Notes: a model not told the origin generated them from the letters alone. Numbered from the stretch's first letter, positions 34,935 to 48,114 are shown. The stretch is DNA of 64,000 bases from Pyrus communis (GCF_963583255.1 NC_084818.1:8183649-8247648), one strand, 5' to 3'. A program made the numbers and translations.

Positions 34935-35155
34935 GAATAGAATTTTAATTATTATGTTAGCGATAAAAAAATATTGGATTTGGAAATTAGCGTTAGTTCT
35001 GTTATTATCAGCAAACATGATGTAGTTTATCATCATGAATTTGTAATAATCTCTACCTATGCAGTTGCAGGTTCGAAACTCCTTGTCTTCTATATTGTTA
35101 TAATAGTTTCAAACTCTTCTCCCTTTCCTAATAATAGTAAATATAAAAAAAAAAG
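34935..35155 (+). mobile_element. possible SINE
   Basis: A box B-like GGTTCGAAACTCC (about 35070) lies about 50 bp after a possible box A, and an A-rich tail ends the unit (about 35145-35156). Target duplications were not identified. Confidence 0.3.
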
Positions 35156-35189
35156 AAATCATCGTGAACTTGTAAAAGTGTTGTAACAC

Positions 35190-36173
35190 AGGAAAGAAGA
35201 AAGTATTTATAGGATTGAAAAGTTTATCGTATTTCTTATTCATTGTCCTTGTGGATTTAGGAAGGAAGAAGATGATTTCTTTGTCCTTGTGGAGTTAGGT
35301 TTGTTTGGAATTTATTTACTGTTGCTATATATATATATATACATATATATATAGAGAGAGAGAGAGAGAGGCAGAATTTACCAAAAAAAAAAAAAAGAGA
35401 CCCACCATTTTGTCTTATTTTTTTTAAAACATCCTAAAAAATGTAAAAAATCTAATTCTCTTTTCCCACTCACTGTTATTCGTAAAATACCCCTATTTTT
35501 AAAATTTAAAACAAAATTTGAAGATGGAGAAAAAATGACAAATTCAACAGCCACTTAACGGTAGCGTTGGAACTCATTAGCCGACATCAACCAAACTCAC
35601 CACCAGACCGGCCGACAACAACTCTTGCTCTCCTACCACCGGGCAAATTTTTTCTCCATTTCTCTTCTTCTCTTCCTCTCTTCCCGCACCAGATCCAAAT
35701 ATAAAGACCGTTATTATCAAGAACTATGAGATTTCAAACTTTTGAACATTCTTGTCAAGAACTGAAGCCCCACACCATATCCGTTGCAAATCTTTCCCAG
35801 CTATCAGTAATAGAGCCAGAATTGATTTGGAAAGAAAGGGAGAGAGCAGGGGGTTTAAAGAGAGAAACAGGGAAGGAAGAGATAAGAGGCTTTGGGCTCT
35901 TCCTTTTCTTTTTTTTCCTTTTCATTTCTTTTCCATTTTGTTTGTATGGCTTTTTATTCGGGCTTAGTAGTCATTTTATAAAAAGCTAAATATCTCAACT
36001 AATTAATAAACCCCTCTTTGTTAATCAAAACAGGATGAAAAGATAAATTTGTATTCTATCATACAAAAAAATAATGGGCAATAATGTAATTTCACAAGTT
36101 CAAATTTTACTGTTTTTTATTGAAGCATCACCTACCGATGATGTTAAAATACCTCCAATATTAAAATTAAAAT

Positions 36174-36206
<33 letters not shown>

Positions 36207-37895
36207 CCTCCCTCCCCCCCTGCAATTCTCTCCCTCTCCCTCTCTCCTTCTCATTTTCTAAAAAAATGTGTTCATACATACAAAGTGTGTAGGCAAATGC
36301 TAGTATTAATAAAATTTTCATTAAAAGTGGATGGGAAAATATGACAAGTGGATGGCTTTGCAGCAATATGTATGTGTATATTTCATCACATATTAGTGAT
36401 ATCTTAAATTTTCTCCTTTATGCCATTCGGGTACCACATGAGACGTTATTATACTTTTGACCACGGATCACACGGTATGCTAAACTTAGCAACATTTGCT
36501 CGCTTTCACAAGACCAATCTTTAGGGTAATTGCTAGTGTCGATCTTACTTGTCAAGCAACTGATCGTTTGAATTTATACCTAAATTTACTCTTTTGTTCT
36601 TTATAACACATGCTATTACGAGTGAATTCCAAAATTCACCTTAAAACCTTTATTTTTCAACTCTCAGTCAACCTACTGCCATCCCTCCATAAGACATGCT
36701 TTCTGGCTCGGATATCTTAAAGAGGAGAACACATGATTCTCCTTTAGGCTTTTTTGGGGTAAGCGATTGCCAAGTTGATCAAGTTAGTAAGAAATGTACC
36801 GCAAAAGTTGACAGGAGGGATTAAGAAATGCACTCCTCCTTAATGATTACAAAGTTATGCAAGAGGAATTTATAAATGACACATTCCAAGTAGAGATTTG
36901 CAAATCAATTTCGCTTGCCTATGTAACTGTCATAAAGGACTTTTGTAATCCCTCATATCTTTCATTTTATGTTCAATTCTTTGTAACCTCAACCCCTGAA
37001 ACTTGTAAACTCCCAAACATAACCTTAATCAGGTGTTGACTGGATTGTAATTTGCACACAACCACCAATTAGTACTAGAGCAATACTTAAGTGGGGCCAA
37101 TTTGGTGGGCCACAATAACCACTAAGAATCTAATTTTAGTTTTAGTGTATTTATAAACATAACTAAGAATTCAAGGTTTAAGCGGCTATCATCAATCTTT
37201 TGAAAAATCTTCAGGTGGCCAACAAACTTCCGCACCATTTTTATAACTATGATAATTTTAACGGAACATATGTACGACCTGTCCTGCTCATGGCAAACAA
37301 CCTAGTACCATTTTACCATTTTAAATCTTGACGTCACGCCCCGCCCTCCATGATGAATGAGATCATGATTTTTTTTTTTTAATTTTTTTTTTTTTTAATA
37401 AGGGTTTTTCCTTGAAAGAACAAACTTTTTAAACCTTCCTACACTTACAAATTTCAACTATCTTCAAGGCTTATTATTTGATGCTAGCCTGCCCTTTTGG
37501 CTAAAGGCCAAGAGCTTAATTATTTCAATTCACCTTCACTCGAGTCTTCATTAGATGCTTATAGTGATAGATATGCTTACTAAAACACAGTTCAATCGAA
37601 AGAAAATAGAAAATTAAAGAAGGTGTTTAAATCTAATAACGACAAATTGAATCATTAATGTGTACACTTTAAGTGATTGGTTATGACTATTTGTACGATC
37701 GTGAAATGTTAATTTAAAAGAACATTTGTATAACTTTTTCGTTTAACATTGTCACTCTACAGTCCGACAACTTATCTAATGGCGATCTAGTTAAATCATC
37801 AACACACATGGTGCATGTGGATAGTTATGATTTATTCTTGTAATTATCGAATCTTCATTAGTGGGAATCAGCTGACACATTACTGGTCATTTGTC
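35190..37895. other. no gene recognised
   Basis: It contains a TA/GA microsatellite (about 35326-35372), a 25-A run (about 36181-36205) followed by a CT-rich tract, and T-rich runs (37370-37398). Frames at 35726-35989 and 36857-37039 are low-complexity or short. Confidence 0.4.
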
Positions 37896-37901
37896 ATTTT
37901 A

Positions 37902-38183
37902 TCAAATGACCTTAATACGTCTTTTGATTCATAGGGTTTTGAAAAACAATCCATTGGGACATGAACGTTTATCCAATCACTTAACTAGTATCAGCATAGT
38001 TGATTGTTGCTTGCTTATCTTGAAGTAATCACTAGAGTACAGTCAAATGACCTTAATACGCCTTTTGATTCATAGGGTTTTGAAGAACAATCCATTGGGA
38101 CATGAACGTTTATCCAATCACTTAACTAGTATCAGCATAGTTGATTGTTGCTTGCTTATCTTGAAGTAATCACTAGAGTACAG
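37902..38183 (+). repeat. perfect-length 141-bp tandem duplication
   Basis: Copies at 37902-38042 and 38043-38183 differ at only two positions seen by eye (TACGTC/TACGCC and GAAAAAC/GAAGAAC). The high identity suggests a recent event. Confidence 0.93.
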
Positions 38184-38434
38184 TATAGTACCTTTTGCTA
38201 GGTTAATTAGTTTAACTTATTTGAATATTTAATGTCATAATCCCGTCTTTGTTAGAGGAGGTATATATATTCCTTACAATTGTGTGGTTTGCCCAAAACA
38301 ATGTGCTACCTGGTTTTCATTTTATAATTACATGAATCCGTCTTGAGATTACATTTGATTAGTTCTACGAAGTATGTTAATTAAGTATGGCATGTGAATG
38401 TCTTGCTAGATTCTAACCCAGGTAGCACATTGTA

Positions 38435-38835
38435 AGACTAATGCTAGGGAGACTGTCTATTTAAATCAAATTTTGTAATTTATATGACGTAATTGTTGAT
38501 GATTGAATTATTGCTTAAGTTTTGATAACGTGCTTATTTCTTATTGATGACAAATCACATGGTTTGCAAATTTGGTCTAAAAAATTGGTCTACTTATAAT
38601 TATTCAACACATTATTGAAACTTGGAATCTTTTAAGTTACGTGTTAGTGTAATTACTTTGGCAAGTTAATAACTGGGACAATGCTAGGAATACCAAAATT
38701 TTAAACCAAATGATGTGTCAACAATAGGAAATAAGCACGTTAATCAACACTTAAGTAATAATCCAATCATCAACATCCACATCATTTGTTTCACAAAATT
38801 TAGTTTAAAAATTTGATCTCCCTAACATTACCTTA
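38435..38835. mobile_element. two inverted copies of one MITE family (B)
   Basis: Copy 1 (about 38435-38600) begins TAATGCTAGGGAGA. Copy 2 (about 38675-38835) is the reverse complement relative and ends GATCTCCCTAACATTACC. Shared inner words are GTTGATGATTG(A/G)ATTATT and AACGTGCTTATTTC. The spacer is about 75 bp. Confidence 0.7.
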
Positions 38836-39221
38836 ATAACTTAATACTTTGAATAACGAATTAAAGGATCATACGTTTATCATAATAGTTGATAATATTA
38901 TGTAGTTATTGATATTTTTACTAAAAGAATTGATAATAAGTTCATGTAAAAAGAATTAAAGAAAAAAAATAGTCTATTGATAATACCACAAAAGAAAAAG
39001 CCTAGCAAACACTATTAACAATCATTAATGTGGTTAAAAATATAAATCCATTATTTTTTTAATATAAATAATATCGTTTGTTAAAAATAAAAAACAATTG
39101 TAAGCTACTTTGCTTCGTTTCTTCCAGAATTGACTTGGAACCATACAACGTGGATCGGGTGTCTATACAAAAACAAAAGATAGATTTCTTCTTCCATTTG
39201 ACCAATCCTTTATTTTTTTTA

Positions 39222-39797
39222 TTCCAAGACCTATTTTTTCTATTGTTTATTTTCTTGGGACAACTACACTAACAAATTGGAATCATAAAATAATCAGTGT
39301 TCACATCGGGCTGGAATTCAAAACAAGTGGACGTAATTGTCATGTTTGGACAAGGGTTTAGCAACAAATTTTTATGATAAACTAATTAAAAATGAAATAC
39401 AGATCGAGAGGTTTAGTGAGCAGATACAATACATAAAGGGCATGCTTATTTAAACTGCATATTAATAAATAAAAAATTTGTCAACCAAAAAAAGTGAAAA
39501 GTAATCTTCTTCCAAGACCTATTTTTTCTATTGTTTATTTTCTTGGGACAACTACACTAACAGATTGGAGTCATAAAATAATCAGTGTTCACATCGGGTT
39601 GGAATTCAAAACAAGTGAAAGTAATGGTCATGTTTGGATAAGGGTTAAGCAATAAATTTTTATGATAAACTAATTAAAAATGAAATACAGATCGAGAGGT
39701 TTAGTGAGTAGATACAATACATTAAGGGCATGCTTATTTAAACTAAATATTAATAGAATTTTTTTTTTGTTAACTAAATGAGAGTGAAAAGTAGTCT
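39222..39797 (+). repeat. ~288-bp tandem duplication
   Basis: Copies start at 39222 and 39510 with TTCCAAGACCTATTTTTTC and stay highly similar through GATCGAGAGGTTTAGTGAG to GTGAAAAGTA(A/G)TCTTCT. No coding potential. Confidence 0.88.
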
Positions 39798-40002
39798 TCT
39801 ATCATAACAAGAAAGTTAAAGATAGTAACATAATTTCACAAAACAAAATTTTCACTCCACTCTCTCATGTTCTCTCTCACTCTCTTCCTCTCTCCTTCAA
39901 TTTTAAAGAAAATAAAATAAAAAAATTCACACACACTCGTGCGTGGGTATATACTAGTTTAACAGAAACTGGTGAAGGATGGAAAAGAGAACAAACGATA
40001 TT

Positions 40003-40145
40003 ATCTACATTAAAGGGGAGATAGTGAGCTTAGCCTCATAATGATCTAGCAATAATGTGGTTCAAATTCATTTTTGGTAAGAATCGAACCAAAGACCTAT
40101 CATCTACAAATGAAAAGGAATATCACTAACAGTAGTACAAAGTGA
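40003..40145 (-). mobile_element. possible SINE, second family
   Basis: On the minus strand a box B-like GGTTCGATTCTTACC follows a possible box A (TTAGTGATATTCC). The end reads TTTAATGTAGATAA. The same end words, TATCTACATTAA and GTTCAAATTCR, recur at 63164-63272. Confidence 0.4.
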
Positions 40146-40307
40146 CCACTTTTTCAAATTTATACGTGCTAGTAAATATAAGAGAAAGTTAAAAAGGGAA
40201 AATGAATTCAATATCCATATGTGACTAAACGCAGAGAACTCTCTATTTCTACATTTTTTAAGTACCACATACTCAAAGAAATTTGCATATCCGGCTCTAA
40301 TAACAAT

Positions 40308-40311
<4 letters not shown>

Positions 40312-40341
<30 letters not shown>
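40312..40341. repeat. poly-T tract
   Basis: About 30 consecutive T. It may be the A-tail of a minus-strand retroposon. Confidence 0.85.
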
Positions 40342-40342
<1 letters not shown>

Positions 40343-40344
40343 GG

Positions 40345-42850
40345 GCGAATCTTGAGGCATCTCACACTCTGAAAGATAAGACTAATCCCCAGTAGGTTCA
40401 GGAAAGACTAAAGGCATTTGAGCTCACCTGGATCACTTTCCGTGGTTTTATTAACGATGTACTTGGATCTACATTTTTATAAGAACCGGATTAATTACGT
40501 TGACAAACTCTGCAATTACAGATAAATCATAGCGAGCAAGCATGTGAGCTATTCCATTACCCCTTTACTCTCCTGTTGGCTTCTAATTGTAACTGATCTG
40601 AGGATCCACCAGACCTTATTTCAGATTTGCTTTTTGAAGAAGCTATTTTGTAATCTGTGGATGAACTGTTGTTTGTCCCCTTGCTATGAATGAATCTATC
40701 GATCTGTTTTATTTAAAAAAATAAATAAAATAAAATAAAATAAAATAAAATAAAATAAACAGGAATAAACCACCCTAGCTCAGAACTCTCTTTCCAGGGG
40801 CGGCCCTAATTAATTAGATGGTTAATTACTAAGTTAAGAGCAGTTTTTGCCTGTTAAAGCTTGTCTAATTCAACACAGGGCGGTCAAATTTAATAGTCAG
40901 GCTGTGAACGAGGAAGAAAAAACGTGTACCAGGTTTACTATTTTATTTTGCTTTTGTAAGAGGTGTACCTGCTCAATTAGTTTATGCAGTGGTAACTATC
41001 AGTGAAATTGAATTTCATAACATTCTCGTTTCATTTTTAGCGCATGCACATGCTTGGTTTTTGTGCTAAGACCCCCATTGCTTATAACTGGATATAAGTC
41101 ATATACCATTTTTTTAGAATTAATGCTGGGAATACTTGGTGTTGAAAATATTTATATGTGTATCGATATCAGTTACCTTTGATAAAAAAAATTATGAAAA
41201 TTTGTAATGAGATGGGTATATCAACTCATTCAGATCTAGTCGAAATTGGAGATAAATTTCTCAAAATAAAATTTAAAAGTTTAAAATCTACAATGGGTTG
41301 TAGTAATTTTTTGCAATGAATTGGTAAATATCATCGATATTTATTCATACTCCTATATCTCCCTGATATCGGGTGAAACTTGCATTTCAAACCCCCTCCC
41401 CCCTTTCCATATCGATTTTTTATTTTACGGGTATTTTCATAGAAATATCAACAAATTTCGCAGATACTTTAAACATTGGGAAAACCACATATTTATACCA
41501 CATTAATGTATCATTTCATGTGGCAAGTGATTCATACAAACATTTAATGTGATAAATTCATTAATTAATGTGACATGTACACATCATTTGTCACATCAAA
41601 TGATACATCAATATAGTACAAAAATGGTCTTCCCATCATTTTTTAAATATAAATATATATATATTTATACTAAGAGACAAAGTACTTGGGTAAAGTTTAA
41701 CAATAAGATAGTTGTTATAATTGATGTTGAACTCGCCATTTACTTAATCGAACTTAAAACATTTCACTTAAAAATAGAGAGAAATGTCACTAAACCATTG
41801 GCTAATTAGTCATATCATCCTTCATTTAATTTTATTGCGATAGGGTAAAAATTTGAATCAAGTTTTATGAATCAGGTGCGTTGAATGATATTGTTTTATT
41901 TAATTCTTTAATACCGTACCCTTTGCCTAAAAACTGTATTGGTACCATTTGTTTTAGTAAAATTATTAGTGGATGTCATCATTCACTTTTGCATTCCCTA
42001 CCTTAAAGCTCAATTGTGTTACAACAAAGTTTACTGGGCAATGTTACCTAATAATAGTAGGTTATAATAATTAATAACATAGAATACCACCGTTTTATAA
42101 GATTGTGATAACATAAATATTTACGTTGCGAACGTTTTATCAGACTATCAAAATAGATTGTTATATGCGTGAACGTAATTACGCTACAAAATCATCGACC
42201 AAATAAAAAAGTACCACTATGTTTTTTTTTATAAAGGTAACAAAGACTAACCCTAAAAACATGACATCAATTGTACTTTAACCTGTGTCCGATCCTCAAA
42301 TTAAAAATTTTAAGCCATATCGAAGGAATTCCTTTAACAAAGTTAGCCCAATAGAAAAGACCCTTTACTCTGTTTAATATCAACAAATGGAAGTTATGAA
42401 GGCCCAAACTTGGATATGTAGAATTTCTTCTTGAGCTATGCTGCCTGTGTGTGATATATTTGTATATCTCATATTGGGCCAAGAGATCGAAGAGACCATT
42501 TATAGGTAAATCAAGATGATGAAAGCTTATACGATGTGCAGTTCTTGAATTTGGGTGGACTGTATATTCTTCCTATTTCTTCCGTGGAAGAACCGTCATG
42601 ACAAAGGCCAGTTAAAAAACCCCGATGCATATCGTAAACGCTTGCATGTCCTGCTTTTGCATATTACTATCAAAATTTGAACTTAGCCATAATCTTAGAA
42701 GATTTTCAAAGTTTGAGTCCCCATTCTGTATAAATGAAAGTTTAAAATTTAGTGAAGGTGGTAATTACCAGTTTTATGCATAGAAGGTGTATTAAGAATC
42801 CAATACTATACCAAATGATCGAGTTTTGACAATAAATAATCTATAACTAT
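40345..42850. other. no gene recognised; possible LINE tail
   Basis: Around 40580-40760 the phrase GAATGAATCTATCGATCTG is followed by (AAATAA)n/(TAAAA)n repeats, like the 3' tail of a plant LINE. The rest is AT-rich, with no coding region recognised. Confidence 0.35.
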
Positions 42851-42857
42851 ACTGTTT

Positions 42858-42952
42858 GTAGAATTATGTAGTTCTAAAAAATGTACCGAGATGCAAGTTT
42901 TATTTTAGAATTATGCAGCTCTAAAAAATGTACCGAGATGCAAGTTTTATTT
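42858..42952 (+). repeat. 47-bp tandem repeat, two copies
   Basis: The unit contains AGAATTATG(T/C)AG(T/C)TCTAAAA and ACCGAGATGCAAGTTTTATT, twice in tandem, directly before the LINE. Confidence 0.85.
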
Positions 42953-42954
42953 GC

Positions 42955-43614
42955 ATCAAAAAACATAATTCACACATCGATTCGGGAAGCTGGGGAATGC
43001 GAGTGGATTCACGCGTCCTGGATATATGGTACCCTATACCGAGCCGAAAAATGGGAGTTCTGGAGTTGGTTGTCCTCCGTGTGGAATCCGATAGAGGGCC
43101 CTTGGTTTTGTGGTGGTGATATGAACGAGATTCTGTGGGAGTTTGAGAAGCACGGTGGCTGTGATGACTTCCACACTAGACCTCGTTTTCTTCACGAATT
43201 TATGACAAATATGGAACTTCTTGATCTCGGGTTTTGCGGTCCAAAATACACTTGGAGGGGCACTAGAAACAATGGCCTCGTCCAACAAAGGCTTGACCGG
43301 AGGATTGCGAATGGTAGTTGGCAGGTCCGTTGGCATTCGACCACTGTCAGCCATATTGCATTGTGAGGGGCTCTGATCACTGCCTAATCATCGTCAATAA
43401 GAAGCCCCCATGGGAAAAAAGGAAAAAGCTTTTCTGGTTCAAGGCTTTCTGGGCTAAGGAGGAAGGATGTAGGGAGGTGGTCGAAAGGAGTTGGAGTACG
43501 CAGGGCGGAGGATGTAGGGTTGTTAGATGGCTGCGTCACCAAAACTCATGTAAGGGAAACCTCATGAAATGGAGTAGGAGAAAATTTAAGAGCGCCAGTG
43601 AGGAGATCGAGGTC
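42955..43614 (+). pseudogene. L1-type LINE, endonuclease part
   Basis: The frame has CGGDMNEIL (GDFNE-like), LLDLGFCGPKYTWRG, QQRLDRRIANGSW and, after a stop and frame change, RGSDHCLIIV (SDH catalytic block). This is the C-terminal half of an APE-type endonuclease that nicks target DNA. The N-terminal half and ORF1 are missing, so the element was 5'-truncated. Confidence 0.85.
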
Positions 43615-43619
43615 ATTTT

Positions 43620-44201
43620 TGTTGGGAGAGAATTTAGAGTACACAAGTCTAGCACAAGTGTTGGAGAGACAATACAAGTAAACAAATTACTTGTATTACA
43701 CACACAAAATATTACAACACAAACTATCAAGGACACTCTTGGGAAGCTATGACACTCACTCACTTTCTAGAGACAAACTCTAGACCACTCACACTCTTAC
43801 AAGACTACTCTTTCTTCTCACTCTCACTTGGTTGCTTGCTTGCTTGATTACAAGCTTGCTTGGTTTGTTGTTGATTTGTTGATACAAATGGTGTGGATGC
43901 CTTCTCCTTTTATAGGCATGGATGGAACCTTGGAGAAGCATGGACACACCATGCTAGAGATATCTAGATAATTCCACTAACTTCCTAAGCTAGAATTATC
44001 TACACTAATCTTGCATGTTGGTGGAAACCTCACCATTCTTCTAGACTCTTCCACCAACTTAAGAAACAGCATTCTAGTCATTTCTACAAAGTACTACTTT
44101 AACTTGGATAATCTAGCTAACCAACCTTAGTGAATGTTCTACAATTCTTTATTCTAGATTTGTGTAGGTCTTTTAATGAGATGGGGTTGATTTCTTTAAC
44201 A
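43620..44201 (-). mobile_element. solo LTR inserted in the LINE, with TSD
   Basis: The unit begins TGTTGGGAGAG and ends TTTAACA on the plus strand. ATTTT is duplicated at 43615-43619 and 44202-44206. A TATA-like TATAAAAGGAGAAGG on the minus strand (about 43905-43920) sets the orientation. LINE coding homology resumes directly after it (TCGGTTGGGGCAACTCC). No interior or second LTR is present. Confidence 0.8.
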
Positions 44202-44206
44202 ATTTT

Positions 44207-46900
44207 GTCTCGGTTGGGGCAACTCCAAGAAGAGTGAGAGTAGAAAGTGGATGAGATTCGCATCCCTTTTGCTGTTATTGATAACTTGGAGGAGCAGGAT
44301 GAGTTAGCCTTACAGTAACATTCTCGAATTAAATGGCTAAAAGAAGGGGATTCTAATTCACGTTTCTTCCATCAAACCACCATCCAACGAAGATGTTTTA
44401 ATAGAATTGAGAAACTGCAAGATGGGCAGGGTGAGTGCCGGGAGGATACTGTGGGAATTAACCAAGTGGTTCAGGACCATTTCACCGACCTCTTTACGTC
44501 TGGGGGCCAGAGGGAGTGAGGTCAGGTTCTTGATTGCATTCATCTTTCTATCTCAAAGGAAATGAACTCTCACCTCACTAGACCAATCACTATTCATGAA
44601 ATTAAGGAGGCGGCGTTCCAAATGGAGGGATTGAAGGCGCCAGGCCCGGATGGTCTTCAGGGGATTTTCTATTAATCTTTTTGGGATATTGTCGCGGATG
44701 ATGTGCATGGGCTGGTGGAAGACTTTGCAGATGGGAGGATGGACTTGAGGAAGCTGAATTCCACTCACATCGTACTTATCCCGAAGTCTGCAAACCCAAC
44801 CTCAGTAGGTTAATTCAAGCTAATAAGCCTATGCAACTATTCATATAAAAAAATTCTAAGCTGCTGGCAAACAGATTAAAGCATTGGCGGCCTGGAATCA
44901 TCTCTTTGGCCAAAAATGCATTTGTGGAGGGCCGCCAAATTCAGGACAAAATCCTGGTTACCCATGAGGTTTTCTACTTCCTTAAGCTCCGAAAGATGAA
45001 AACAAAATTTGATCTTGCAATGAATATTAATATAAACAAGGCATATGATATGATCGAGTGGGATTCTTTTGGAGGCAATTATGGTCCGAATGGGCTTTAA
45101 GCGATGGTAGATAAATATGGTAATGGGTTGTGTCTCCACGGTGGATTTTTTGGTTCTTATGAATAGGCAACTTGGGAAACGTTTTAAACCTTCACGAGGG
45201 CTTCGGCAGGGAGACCCTCTATCTTTATACCTTTTTCCTCATTATCACGCATATCCTGTTAAGGTTAATTCAAGGTGCAGTTGATGGTGGCTTCCTTGAG
45301 GGTATCCATTTGAGCATGCAGGGGCCAACTCTTTCCCACCTATTGTTTGCTGACGACACCCTTATTTTCCTCCGAGCCTCTTCGCTCAACTGCTAGAACA
45401 TTATTCAGATCCTGAATGCCTATTGCACTACTTCAGGTCAGGAGGTAAGCAAGCAGAAGTCATCCATTTTCTTCGGGGCCAATACCTCGGAGGGGATTCA
45501 GAATAAGTTAGTTATTATACTAGGCATGCCACAAGTTATGGACCCGGGTAATTATTTTGGCATTCCAACGACGTAGGGTGGATCGAAGCAAGAGGCTCTG
45601 GCTTTTGTGAAAGATAGGGTTATGGCAAAAATCCAAGGATGGAAGCAAGGATTTCTATCCCAGGCCGGTAATGTGGTGTTTATAAAAGCTGTAACTCAGG
45701 CAATCCCTGCCTACTCAATGAATATTTTCTGCTTCCCTGACAACATTTGCAATGACATTGATGTTGTTGTGGCCAATTTTTTGTGGGGCCAAAGGGTGGG
45801 GGAAAGGAAAATCCATTTGGTGAGTCGGGAAACTTTGGGTTTGCCAAAGCAAGATGAAGGTATGGCCTTTCGCAACCTAAAAAAGTTTAACCTTGCGTTA
45901 TTAGCAAGCAATGTTGGCGACTTATCCACTCCCCAGACTCGCTTTGGGCCCATGTTATAAAGCAGTGGTATTTTCTCGACTGCTCTTTCTTTGAAGCAAA
46001 GAAAAGGGGACAGTCCTCGTGGGCTTGGGCTAGTCTATTGGCTGGTAAAGACATTATTGTTAATGGTGCTCACTAGCAGGTTTTGAATGATGAGCACACA
46101 CGAGTATGGGATGATCGTTAAACCCCTAGCACCTTACCTCAACCTTGGGGGTCACAGTGAACCTTAATTAGAGAGTATTAACTTTTATTGACCTGGTTAC
46201 CAGGACATGGAATTAGGATGCAATTGAAAAAAAAATGTGTTGGTATGGGATCATCAGGCTATCCTCAACACGCCGATAGGTGAGGCCAACTGCATAGACC
46301 GATTAGCTTGGCCAGCTGACAAATGGGGCCGATACACAGTTAAGTCGGGATACCATTGGGTTCATGCTGCAAATCGTTAAGCTCGAAGTCATTGCCCCTA
46401 TTCATCGGTGTCTATTGACTCTCAGGTGTAGAAATGTATCTGGAATATTATGGTTTCCTCTAAAGTCAAGAACTTTATGTAACGGGCGCTTAAAAGGGTT
46501 ATGGTTACCAAACGAAATTTATTTCGGCGGAGGTGTGTGCCCTCTCCTAGTTGCCTCTTTTGTTTGGAACAGGAGGAGTCGATTGAGCATGCATTGATTC
46601 TTTGTCCGTGTGTGGACCTAGTGTGGTTTGGAGTCCCGTTGGGGCTGAAAGTGGACAAGAGTGCGGTGACTACACTTCATGCATGGTTGGAAACCGTTTG
46701 GCAGAATCTGCCTAGCGGCGTGAAGGAAAATAGGGAAACCATGTCGTACATTGCCTTTTTGTGCTGGTTAATTTGGAAAACAAGGTGCGATGGGGTTTTT
46801 AATTCTAGATTCTCATCCCCGTCCCGCACTGTGTTGTCCATTGTAAATGCTAGTTCTACCTTTCTTGATGCATAATCTGAGGTGCGGGCTCAGCGGGTTT
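44207..46900 (+). pseudogene. L1-type LINE, reverse transcriptase and C-terminal part
   Basis: Recognisable blocks are RIKWLKEGDSNSRFFH, APGPDGLQGIFY, STHIVLIPKSANP, FVEGRQIQDKI, FDLAMNININKAYD (first catalytic Asp), GLRQGDPLS, and LLFADDTLIF with the catalytic FADD at 45346-45357. Then come the C-terminal KIQGWKQGFLSQAG, FLWG and a Cys/His-rich segment (CVPSPSCLFCLEQEESIEHALILCP). Several stops and frameshifts make it dead. The order is the normal plant L1 pol order, so the two parts (before and after the solo LTR) are one element. Confidence 0.88.
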
Positions 46901-46909
46901 CAATGAGGT

Positions 46910-47947
46910 CTAGTACTCGAGCTTCGGAATCCTTCCACCTGGAGTCATTAAGGTTGCTGTCATTTTAGGGTTATGATTTGTGACTCTGACTCTCGTTGCT
47001 TGGTGGTAAGAATGATCACGACCATGTTTATCACTATCGCAGTAAATACAACCATTAGCCGGGATGGGTGGTTTAGGACAAGGAGGACGGGGACCTGTGG
47101 TGGGTTGAAAGGCTAGCCTAACAGCAAAGAGCGAGCCCTGTGCTAGGCTCGGGGCAGTAACATGGGGTTGCAGTCCTGGGCTCGGTGCAGGTGACTTATC
47201 GAGGGCACGGGGACGAGGTGGAGCTACGGCTTGTGTGGTAGGCCGAGCCACCATGGCTACCCTACTTGGTAGCTGTCTTCCGGTATTCATCACAGTTTGT
47301 CGCATTCCCTCCCGGTGAACATAGGCAAAAGTTTGTTCGATGGAAAGAAGGGGCTTAGTTCGTAGAATATCATTACGAATTTTATCAAACATCTTATCCA
47401 ATCCTGCAAGCAAAATGTACACATGATCCATTTGAAAAATTTTATTAAAAATTTCAATATCAGTACCACACTTCATCGGATTAGGTAGACAATAATCAAT
47501 CTCCTACCATAAAGATTGAAGATCACTATAATATGTCTCCACCGGTCGTCCATCTTGCCTCATGTGAGAAGCCTTACAGGTAAGATCATAGACTTAAGAT
47601 ATATCGGAGCCGTCATAATACGTGTGAGCAACCGCATCCCACACTTCCTTTGTTGTCGGTAGTCGAAGAAAGTACCCAATCAAATTGGGTTCCATAGAGT
47701 TGATGAGCCAACCCTTCATAATAGTGTTCTCCGTACGCCATTTGGTGAAGGCTGGATCGTTGATAGGTGGTTTGGGATTACTCCCAAACAAGTAGCCCAA
47801 CTTGTCTTTTCCAGCAACAAACATCTCAACAATCTGAGACCAAACTCCATAATTGGCACCATTGAGTTTGATGCCAATCGAAGCAGTAGACGAATCATGA
47901 TGGACAATCTGTGTAACAACTTGCGGTATAGGTAGGGTAGGATTCAT
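46910..47947 (-). pseudogene. Ty1/copia gag relic
   Basis: The minus-strand frame at 47947-47594 has GIKLNGANYGVWSQIVEMFV, KPPINDPAFTKWRTENTIMKGWLINSM and TTKEVWDAVAHTYYDGSD. These blocks are typical of copia gag (UBN2/Retrotran_gag_2). After a break it continues at 47476-46910 with SIEQTFAYVHREGMR and a zinc-knuckle-like CIYCDSDKHGRDHSYH. No pol follows: the sequence meets the end of the LINE near 46900. Confidence 0.8.
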
Positions 47948-48114
47948 GGTAGGGTCGGTTAGGGTAGTAGTGTTTAGGGTTGTAGTGTTTAGGTAGAATC
48001 GGTTAGGATGGGGTTGTTTCCACCGTGGAGTGGTGGTAGGTTTTCCATGGGAGGGCCAAGTTTGCTTGAGGGAACGGGCAGAGCAGAAATCCTAGGATCT
48101 CTGCTCTAATACCA

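Noticed and set aside
37902..39797. CRISPR-like or satellite array
   Set aside because: There are only two copies per unit with no spacer structure; these are simple tandem duplications in a plant genome.
43620..44201. LINE intron or coding insertion
   Set aside because: It has TG...CA ends, a minus-strand TATA box and ATTTT duplications, so a solo LTR explains it better.
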